Below, one piece after another: positions 58,037-64,000 of a DNA stretch of 64,000 bases. Origin of the DNA: Methanomassiliicoccaceae archaeon DOK (lineage in GTDB: Archaea; Thermoplasmatota; Thermoplasmata; Methanomassiliicoccales; Methanomethylophilaceae); assembly GCA_009911715.1 (NCBI GenBank), contig CP047880.1, positions 310,001 through 374,000 on the forward strand, written 5' to 3'. The position numbers were made by a program, and so were the translations under genes. Within the stretch, counting starts at the first letter, position 1. Every line of letters starts with the position of its first letter. The notes below the pieces were generated by a model, which saw nothing but the letters and a program-made list of their open reading frames with translations, was not told the DNA's origin and searched no databases.

Positions 58037-60364
58037 TCACTCGAGGAGCCTCATCCTGAGGTTCCTGAGATCCCTGAGGATGACCCTCTGCTCTGCGGAG
58101 GCGATGATCCTCTTGGTCTTGGCGAACGTGTCGGGGTTCAGGGAGATGCAGTCGATTCCCTGCTCCACGAGGAACTCCGTGAACTCGGGATAGACAGAGG
58201 GTCCCTGTCCGCAGATGCTCACGTGCTTGCCGTGCTCGTGGGCGACCTTGATGAGCTGCGCGATGGCTCTCTTGACCCCCTCGTTCCTCTCGTCGAAGTA
58301 TCCCATGTGTCCGAGGATGTCCGAGTCCCTGTCGCTTCCCATGACCAGCTGGGTCAGGTCGTTGGACCCGATGGAGAACCAGTCGCAGTACTCGCAGAAC
58401 TTGTCGGCCATGAAGATGTTGACCGGGATCTCCGCCATGAAGTAGAGCTTGAAGTCCTTGCCGCGCCTGAGCCCGACGGATTTCATCATCTCCGTGATGT
58501 CCTCCACCTCCTCGATGGTCCTGACGAACGGGAGCATCATGTTGAGGTTCTTGAGGCCCATCTCGTCCCTGACCTTCTTGATGGCCTTCAGCTCGCACAT
58601 GAACGCCTCGCGGTAGCTGTCGGAGACGTATCTGGAGCACCCTCTCCATCCGATCATGGGGTTGTCCTCGTTGGGCTCGTAGTCCGCACCGCCCTTCATG
58701 TCGCGGTACTCGTTGGTCTTGAAGTCGGAGGTCCTGAGGGTGATGGGCCTGGGGTAGAACGCCCTGCAGACCTTGGCGATTCCCTCGGCGAGCTTGTCGA
58801 TGAGCTCCTCGGCCCTGCCCTCCTCGATGACGGCGCAGGGGTGCTCCCCGATGTAGTTGGTGAAGAGGAACTCGCTGCGCATCAGTCCGACGCCGTCGCA
58901 CTGGAGCTTGGCGATCTCCTCGGCCTTTGCGGGCATGGACATGTTGACCATGACCTTGGTCCCGGTGATGGGGACGTACTCCGCGGCCGCGACGGGTGTC
59001 GCCGCCTGGGAGCTGCCGTCGTCGGGGGAGGCCTTCTTCAGGATGCCCTTGTAGACGGTTCCGGTGGTTCCGTCGACTGTGACGTCCATGCCGTCCTTCA
59101 GGATCTCGGTGGCGTTGCCGGTACCGACGACGCAGGGGGTGCCGAGCTCCCTGGAGATGATCGCGGCGTGGCAGGTCATCCCTCCCTCGTCCGTGACGAT
59201 GGCGGCGGCCCTGCTCATGGCGGGGACCATGTCGGGCATGGTCATCTGTGTGACCAGGACGTCCCCCTCCTTGACGGCGTCGAGGCTCATCGACGTGTCG
59301 TAGATGACGACCTTTCCGGTGGCGAGTCCGGGGCTGGCTCCGAGTCCGGCGGCGACGATGTCCTCGCTGTTGGCGGCCGTTCCGACGGATTCGTTGGTGG
59401 CGGAGTTCCCGGTGGCTGTGATGGGCCTGGCCTGGACGATGTACGCCTTGTCGTTCTCGACGCACCACTCCATGTCCATGGGCTTCTCGTAGTGGATCTC
59501 GATCTGCCTTCCGATCTCGGCGATCTCCTGGATGCGGTCATCGGGGATCTTCTGGGATTTCACCCTGTCCTTCGGGATGTCCTCCTTGACGACTCCTCCC
59601 TTCTCCCCGCGGACGTACTTCCAGGTCTGTGTGGAGATCCTCCTCTTCAGGATCTCCATCTTCTGCTTGTCGACCACGTACGTGTCGGGTGTGACCTCTC
59701 CGCCGACGATGGCCTCTCCGAGTCCGTATCCGGCCTCGATGACGATCTGCTTGGCCCCGCTGTTGGGGTCGACTGTGAACATGATTCCGGAGAACTCGGA
59801 GTTGACCATCCTCTGCACGACGACGGCCAGTTTGACGTCCTCGTGGGCGAAGCCCTGCTTCTCGCGGTAGGCGATCGCCCTGGCGGTGAACAGGGAGGAC
59901 CAGCATTTCCTGATCTTGTCGAACAGGTCCTCCTCGTCGCGGACGTTGAGGTAGGTCTCCTGCTGTCCGGCGAAACTCGCGTCGGGCAGGTCCTCGGCCG
60001 TGGCGCTCGACCTGACAGCCACGAATCCGACCTTCCCCTTGGGGATCAGGATCCTGTACTTGGACACGATGTCCTTCTTCAGGTCCTGGGGTATGTCGCA
60101 CTCCTCGAACAGCGCCCTGATCTTGTCGGATGCGGCTGCGAGGCTGTCGTCGGAGTTCCTGTCGATCCCGGCGAGCTCCTTGGCGACCTTGTCCATCAGG
60201 TTGCTGCTCTGGACGAAGTAGTCGTAGGCGGCGGTGGTGAGGACGAATGCCTCGGGGACCGGGAATCCGGCGTTGGTGAGTTCGCCGAGGTTCGCGCCTT
60301 TGCCTCCGACGATGGGTATGTCTTCCACGTGCAGTTCGTTAACATCCACGATCTTCTTATCCAT
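58037..60364 (-). CDS. ppsA: Phosphoenolpyruvate synthase
   Basis: Converts pyruvate plus ATP to PEP, AMP and phosphate; the entry to gluconeogenesis. The 775-residue protein has the N-terminal ATP-binding domain (VGGKGANLGELTNAGFPVPEAF near residue 20; SSATAEDLPDASFAGQQETYLNV), the swivelling His domain (GGMTCHAAIISRELG), and the C-terminal PEP barrel (GLMRSEFLFTN; SIGSNDLTQL; SICGQGPS with the catalytic Cys). Divergent from porGDAB over 281 bases, so control may be shared. Length is normal. Confidence 0.96.
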   Translation of the reverse strand: MDKKIVDVNELHVEDIPIVGGKGANLGELTNAGFPVPEAFVLTTAAYDYFVQSSNLMDKVAKELAGIDRNSDDSLAAASDKIRALFEECDIPQDLKKDIVSKYRILIPKGKVGFVAVRSSATAEDLPDASFAGQQETYLNVRDEEDLFDKIRKCWSSLFTARAIAYREKQGFAHEDVKLAVVVQRMVNSEFSGIMFTVDPNSGAKQIVIEAGYGLGEAIVGGEVTPDTYVVDKQKMEILKRRISTQTWKYVRGEKGGVVKEDIPKDRVKSQKIPDDRIQEIAEIGRQIEIHYEKPMDMEWCVENDKAYIVQARPITATGNSATNESVGTAANSEDIVAAGLGASPGLATGKVVIYDTSMSLDAVKEGDVLVTQMTMPDMVPAMSRAAAIVTDEGGMTCHAAIISRELGTPCVVGTGNATEILKDGMDVTVDGTTGTVYKGILKKASPDDGSSQAATPVAAAEYVPITGTKVMVNMSMPAKAEEIAKLQCDGVGLMRSEFLFTNYIGEHPCAVIEEGRAEELIDKLAEGIAKVCRAFYPRPITLRTSDFKTNEYRDMKGGADYEPNEDNPMIGWRGCSRYVSDSYREAFMCELKAIKKVRDEMGLKNLNMMLPFVRTIEEVEDITEMMKSVGLRRGKDFKLYFMAEIPVNIFMADKFCEYCDWFSIGSNDLTQLVMGSDRDSDILGHMGYFDERNEGVKRAIAQLIKVAHEHGKHVSICGQGPSVYPEFTEFLVEQGIDCISLNPDTFAKTKRIIASAEQRVILRDLRNLRMRLLE

Positions 60365-60645
60365 GGCAATCCCTGTGAACTTGAATCGGTTTGGATAGGC
60401 CGGTAGACCTTGCTGGGCTTCTGTATAATTTCACCCCTTTTATTCTTTGGTTAGAAAAAAGAAGAGGGGAGGCGGCGCAACCGGGAGACATCCCTGCGAT
60501 TTCCGTCCCCGATTCTACGAAATACGAAATTCTGCTACGAATTCCAGACATAAAAGTATGGAATCCTTTCAAAAAATGGGGATTTGGCTTCGGATGCTAC
60601 AAAGAGTTTAAATGATTGTCACTATACGGAACCTCAGTGGTACCA

Positions 60646-61203
60646 ATGCACATGGAGATTTGCTGGCATGGTAGGGGCGGACAGGGTGTCGTCACAGCGA
60701 ACGAGATCCTCGCCGAGACCGCCATCGCCGCGGGAATGTACGTCAAGGCCTTCCCCGAGTTCGGACCCGAGAGGATGGGTGCGCCCATCAGGGGTTTCAC
60801 CAGGATCGCCGACACACCCATCAGGGTCCACAGCCAGGTCTACGAGCCCGACGTCGTCATCATCATGGACGGCACGCTGGTCGGCAAAGTGGACGTCACC
60901 AGGGGCATCAAGAAGGACTCCGTCATCCTCGCCAACTACACGGGGACCCCCAAGGAGCTCCAGGACGCCCTCATGACGGACGTCCAGTGTCACACCCTCG
61001 ATGCGAACAGGATCGCCATCGACGAGATCGGCAAGCCCATGGTCAACACCGTCATGCTCGGCGCCCTCATCAAGTGCGTCGACATCGTTCCCTACGACCA
61101 GCTCGAGGACCAGATCACGAACAAGTTCACCGGAAAGCTTTCCGACAAGGTCATCGTGAAGAACCTCTCCGCTCTCAAGAGGGGTTACAAGGAGGTGCAG
61201 TGA
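60646..61203 (+). CDS. porG: Pyruvate:ferredoxin oxidoreductase, gamma subunit
   Basis: First gene of a four-subunit archaeal Por. The 185-residue protein starts MHMEICWHGRGGQGVVTANE, the gamma-type signature, and continues GPERMGAPIRGFTRI. ATG 60646 is chosen; TATA box GAGTTTAAATG at 60604-60614 would give a transcript start near 60637. It is followed by porD after one base. The enzyme makes or splits pyruvate with acetyl-CoA and CO2 using ferredoxin. Confidence 0.95.
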   Translation: MHMEICWHGRGGQGVVTANEILAETAIAAGMYVKAFPEFGPERMGAPIRGFTRIADTPIRVHSQVYEPDVVIIMDGTLVGKVDVTRGIKKDSVILANYTGTPKELQDALMTDVQCHTLDANRIAIDEIGKPMVNTVMLGALIKCVDIVPYDQLEDQITNKFTGKLSDKVIVKNLSALKRGYKEVQ

Positions 61204-61204
61204 A

Positions 61205-61480
61205 ATGGCATTGGCTAACATCAAGGACCTGGTCGTCGGAGGACGCATCGTCAAGGCCGGATCCTCCGAGAACTTCCCCACCGGGGACTGGAGGAGCTAC
61301 GTCCCGGTCGTCGACCAGGACAAGTGCATCGACTGCTACACATGCTGGATCTACTGTCCCGACAACAGCATCGTCTTCAGGGACGACAAGATGTCCGGCA
61401 TCAAGATGAGCCACTGCAAGGGCTGCGGGATCTGCGCGAAGGTCTGCCCCAAGAAGGCCATCACAATGAAGGAGGAGTGA
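61205..61480 (+). CDS. porD: Pyruvate:ferredoxin oxidoreductase, delta (ferredoxin) subunit
   Basis: A 91-residue ferredoxin-like subunit with two 4Fe-4S clusters: CIDCYTCWIYCP and CKGCGICAKVCP. The N-terminal stretch KAGSSENFPTGDWRSYVPVVD is typical of PorD. It lies between porG and porA and passes electrons to external ferredoxin. Confidence 0.95.
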   Translation: MALANIKDLVVGGRIVKAGSSENFPTGDWRSYVPVVDQDKCIDCYTCWIYCPDNSIVFRDDKMSGIKMSHCKGCGICAKVCPKKAITMKEE

Positions 61481-61482
61481 GG

Positions 61483-62646
61483 ATGACACACGACATCGCA
61501 ATCAACGGAGACAACGCCGTCGCACTGGCGTGGAGGCAGATCGACCCCGACGTGTGCGCCGCGTACCCCATCACGCCCCAGACAATCATCGTCGAGAAGT
61601 TCGCCGAGTACGTCGCCAACGGGGAGGTCACCACGGAGTTCGTGTGCGTCGAGTCCGAGCACTCCGCACTCACGCTGTGCACCGCGTCCGCATCAGCCGG
61701 AGCCAGGACGTTCACCGCGACCGCCTCTCAGGGACTGGCCTACATGTGGGAGATGATGCCCATCACCGCGGCCATGAGGGTCCCGATCATCATGGCTGTC
61801 GCCAACAGGGCCGTGTCCGGTCCGATCAACATCAACAACGACCATGGAGACGCCATGTCCGCCCGCGACTGCGGATGGATCCAGCTGTTCTCCGAGAACG
61901 TCCAACAGGCCTACGACAACTCGATCATCGCGCCCAGGATCGCCGAGCACCACGATGTGCAGCTCCCCTGCATGGTCAACCTGGACGGATTCATCCTGTC
62001 CCACGCCATCGAGAGGATGACCATGGTCGAGACCATGGACGTCAGGGAGTTCGTCGGGGACTACGAGCCCCTGTACCCCCTGCTCGACTACAAGCATCCG
62101 GTCTCCCACGGAAACATGGATGGACCCGACTTCTACTACCCCCACAAGTACCAGTCCGTGCTCGCCATGGACAAGGCCCTGGAGGTCGCGGAGGAGGTCT
62201 TCAAGGAGTTCGCCGACATGACCGGAAGGGAGTATCACCTGGTGGACGAGTACATGTGCGACGACGCCGAGTTCGTCGCGGTCATCCTCGGATCCTCCTT
62301 CGGAACCATGAAGGAGACCGTCGACCAGCTCCGCGCCGAGGGAATCAAGGCCGGATGCGTCATGCCCCACGTGTACAGGCCGTGGCCGGAGGCCGCTCTC
62401 GCCAAGGTCCTGAAGGGCAAGAAGGCCGTGGCCGTCTTCGACAAGCACCTGAGCATCGGTGCGTACGGGCCCATGTTCCCCGAGGTGGTCACAGCCGCCG
62501 CAGACCTGGACACCATGCCGAAGATGTACAACGTCATCTACGGACTCGGAGGAGCCGACGCCACCGTCGCAGGATTCAAGAAGATGATGGAGGAGATCAA
62601 CGAGGGCAAGGCCGCAAAGGTCACCTATCTGGGGGTGAAGGCATGA
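61483..62646 (+). CDS. porA: Pyruvate:ferredoxin oxidoreductase, alpha subunit
   Basis: A 387-residue subunit with the pyrimidine-binding part: GDNAVALAWRQIDPDVCAAYPITPQT near the N-terminus, VCVESEHSA, and NRAVSGPININNDHGDAMSARDCGWI. ATG 61483 is preceded by GGAGGAGTGAGG, and the longer frame through porD is a shadow. It overlaps porB by 4 bases. Confidence 0.95.
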   Translation: MTHDIAINGDNAVALAWRQIDPDVCAAYPITPQTIIVEKFAEYVANGEVTTEFVCVESEHSALTLCTASASAGARTFTATASQGLAYMWEMMPITAAMRVPIIMAVANRAVSGPININNDHGDAMSARDCGWIQLFSENVQQAYDNSIIAPRIAEHHDVQLPCMVNLDGFILSHAIERMTMVETMDVREFVGDYEPLYPLLDYKHPVSHGNMDGPDFYYPHKYQSVLAMDKALEVAEEVFKEFADMTGREYHLVDEYMCDDAEFVAVILGSSFGTMKETVDQLRAEGIKAGCVMPHVYRPWPEAALAKVLKGKKAVAVFDKHLSIGAYGPMFPEVVTAAADLDTMPKMYNVIYGLGGADATVAGFKKMMEEINEGKAAKVTYLGVKA

Positions 62647-63596
62647 CATCACTGTCTCTTAAGGAACTCAACAAGCTGCCCGTCAGGCTCGCCAGCGGGC
62701 ACAGGCTCTGCGCCGGATGCGGCGAGTCGATCATCGTGAAGCAGATCCTGATGGGAACCGCCGACCCCGTCGCGGTCTCCCTGTCCACGGGATGCCTCGA
62801 GGTCTCGACCACCGTGTTCCCGTACACATCCTGGAACACACCCTACATCCACACCGCTTTCGGCAACGGAGCGGCAACATGCGCCGGTCTGGAGACCGCC
62901 TACGTCGCCCTGAAGAAGAAGGGCAAGATCAAGGGCGACATGAAGTTCGTGAACTTCGCCGGAGACGGTGCCACCTATGACATCGGACTCCAGGCCCTGT
63001 CCGGAGCCATGGAGAGGGGACACAGGATGATGTACGTCTGTCTCAACAACGAGGCGTACATGAACACCGGAATCCAGAGGTCGTCCGCGACCACCCTCGG
63101 AGCAAGCACCACCACCTCCTGGGCGGGATCCGTCCAGTCCGGTAAGAAGGAGTTCTCCAAGGACCTGACCGAGATCATGGTCGCCCACAACATCCCCTAC
63201 GTCGCCCAGGTCTCCCCCCACAACTGGAGGGACACCGTGACCAAGGCCTCCAAGGGATTCGCCGTGGACGGCCCCAGCTTCATCAACTCGATCTCCCCCT
63301 GCCCCAGGGGATGGAGGTTCCCGTCCGACGAGACCATCAACATGGCCCGTCTGGCCGTCGAGACCTGCGTCTGGCCTCTGTTCGAGGTCGTGGACGGCAA
63401 GTACTCCCTCACAGCCGAGAGCGCCAGGATCGCCGACGGAAAGGTCGAGAAGAAGCCCGTCATGGACTGGCTCACGGCCCAGGGAAGGTTCAAGCACCTT
63501 CTCCAGGACAGGTGGGAGCCCATCGCCGAGGCCTACCAGGACGAGGTCGACAGGCGCTGGAGAAAGCTCATCAAGCTGACAGAGCTCGACTACTGA
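62643..63596 (+). CDS. porB: Pyruvate:ferredoxin oxidoreductase, beta subunit
   Basis: A 317-residue subunit that binds thiamine diphosphate and a 4Fe-4S cluster. HRLCAGCGESI gives two cluster cysteines, GCLEVSTTV a third; the ThDP motif GDGATYDIGLQALSGAMERGHRMMYVCLNNEAYMNTG is complete. The ATGA overlap with porA and a terminator after the stop close the operon. Confidence 0.96.
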   Translation: MTSLSLKELNKLPVRLASGHRLCAGCGESIIVKQILMGTADPVAVSLSTGCLEVSTTVFPYTSWNTPYIHTAFGNGAATCAGLETAYVALKKKGKIKGDMKFVNFAGDGATYDIGLQALSGAMERGHRMMYVCLNNEAYMNTGIQRSSATTLGASTTTSWAGSVQSGKKEFSKDLTEIMVAHNIPYVAQVSPHNWRDTVTKASKGFAVDGPSFINSISPCPRGWRFPSDETINMARLAVETCVWPLFEVVDGKYSLTAESARIADGKVEKKPVMDWLTAQGRFKHLLQDRWEPIAEAYQDEVDRRWRKLIKLTELDY

Positions 63597-63613
63597 CCTG
63601 GAAAACACATTTC

Positions 63614-63637
63614 AGCCCCTTCGGGGGCTTTCTTTTT
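63614..63637 (+). terminator. Hairpin with T-run after the por operon
   Basis: AGCCCC-TTCG-GGGGCT forms a 6-base-pair stem with a UUCG loop, followed by TTCTTTTTT. This resembles an intrinsic terminator, and the T-run also suits archaeal termination. It lies 18 bases after the porB stop. Confidence 0.7.
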
Positions 63638-63811
63638 TCATATTGAACTCGGCGCGATCATCCCGCAAGTCCGACGGAACACCGTTCCATTGGATTCCAT
63701 GCAGTATCCGACAGCACACGGATCAGGCATGGTAGAATGACGTCTTCGCATCAGCCGAATTATCAGCGTGTGAAAGAACGGCCTCTCGGCCAGTAGATAG
63801 TAGAGGAAAAG

Positions 63812-63937
63812 TGGTTGACAGCGTGTCTGAGTTCCCGTAGGCTTGCGCACTACAGTACAGACAGATACGCGGGCGGACTTTACTGCCGGGTTCGGAATGG
63901 GACCGGGTGTGACCCCGCCGCTTTGGCCGTCATACCA
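63812..63937 (-). rRNA. 5S ribosomal RNA (unlinked)
   Basis: On the minus strand the sequence reads GCGGCGGGGTCACACCCGG then CCCATTCCGAACCCGGCAGT, the conserved loop A-B-C core of 5S rRNA. The 5' part TGGTATGACGGC pairs with the 3' part GCTGTCAACCA to close helix I. Ends are estimated from that pairing. TATTATATACT on the minus strand (63960-63970) is a TATA box about 25 bases upstream. No tRNA, 16S or 23S sequence is next to it within the window; separate rRNA genes are known in Thermoplasmata. Confidence 0.92.
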
Positions 63938-64000
63938 AAACATAGGATAACCGAATAGTATATAATACTTTCGATTACCACGATCTCAGATGAGCATGTA

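Noticed and set aside
57995-60406. An 803-codon plus-strand frame opposite ppsA
   Set aside because: Leu/Val/Asp-rich antisense artefact of a highly expressed GC-rich gene; ppsA itself has all its catalytic motifs.
1-64000. CRISPR arrays, insertion sequences, integrases or att sites
   Set aside because: No regularly spaced repeats, transposase or integrase genes, or direct repeats bordering tRNAs were seen.

Overview
The window is chromosomal DNA of a high-GC euryarchaeon, most likely a methanogen of the order Methanomassiliicoccales (class Thermoplasmata). The evidence is TATA boxes about 24 bases upstream of many start codons with no leader, intron-containing tRNAs (Met and Trp), archaeal proteins (SmAP, eL37, eL41, uL16/L10e, Sec61 beta, Rnp4, Dph2, class I LysRS), a methanogenesis marker protein (MtxX/Mmp4), archaeosine-precursor genes, and a 5S rRNA gene standing apart from any visible 16S or 23S gene. 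Nearly all genes stop with TGA or TAA; TAG, which encodes pyrrolysine in this order, was not seen as a gene terminator in the genes I checked. The order-level assignment is inference; the species is not claimed.

Layout. 0-1.4 kb: the acidic tail of an unidentified protein, an intron-containing tRNA-Met(CAT), then about 0.9 kb without a recognisable gene. 1.4-8 kb: ArsA/Get3 ATPase, an unknown partner, AMMECR1, dihydroorotase, a cysteine-cluster protein, then SmAP, eL37 and PurF. 8-13 kb: two SAM methyltransferases followed by a FecCD/BtuD-type ABC importer whose binding protein carries a dockerin-like module. 13-20 kb: tRNA-Ala, an RGG-rich protein, MarC, a truncated AlbA_2/RecG-like gene, an FMN-binding protein, a membrane protein, tRNA-Arg, an eL41 gene of 35 codons, an intron-containing tRNA-Trp, and a ClC channel. 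20-25 kb: a minus-strand operon for threonine/isoleucine precursors (ACT protein, homoserine dehydrogenase, citramalate synthase, ACT protein, DUF711/PFL). 25-27.5 kb: tRNA-Ser, nitrilase-fold amidase, NAD synthetase, tRNA-Glu.

27.5-33 kb is a metal island: acetate permease, heavy-metal P-type ATPase with a CsoR repressor and two matching operators, TerC, ZIP, and a NikR-like regulator with its own dyad. 33-35.6 kb holds a very acidic Pro/Glu/Val/Ala-rich gene split between two frames exactly at a C_CCT_TTA heptamer, a candidate programmed -1 frameshift. 35.7-44.5 kb: antiporter, Sec61 beta, LysRS-I, HD protein, hydantoinase-family protein, and the serS-yhbY-rnp4 operon. 44.5-46.6 kb: two tandem paralogues of unknown function. 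46.7-51.5 kb: uL16-dph2, nitroreductase, mtxX-queD-queC-queE. 51.5-57.9 kb: NifX-like and Mrp/NBP35 proteins, HipA-like kinase with an alkyladenine glycosylase, CBS-ParB protein, AzlCD, SstT. 58-64 kb: PEP synthase divergent from pyruvate:ferredoxin oxidoreductase (porGDAB), then a minus-strand 5S rRNA.

Genes that appear to work together: Por and Pps handle pyruvate to and from acetyl-CoA and PEP, with a shared intergenic control region; the hom-cimA operon makes threonine and 2-ketobutyrate precursors; QueD/C/E make preQ0 for archaeosine; CsoR, NikR, ZIP, TerC and the P-type ATPase control metals. The strongest unusual signals are the frameshift candidate (34697-34703), the tRNA-Trp intron that looks like a box C/D guide RNA for its own tRNA (18605-18705), the dockerin-bearing ABC importer with methyltransferases, and the RGG protein. 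No CRISPR array, insertion sequence or prophage was seen.
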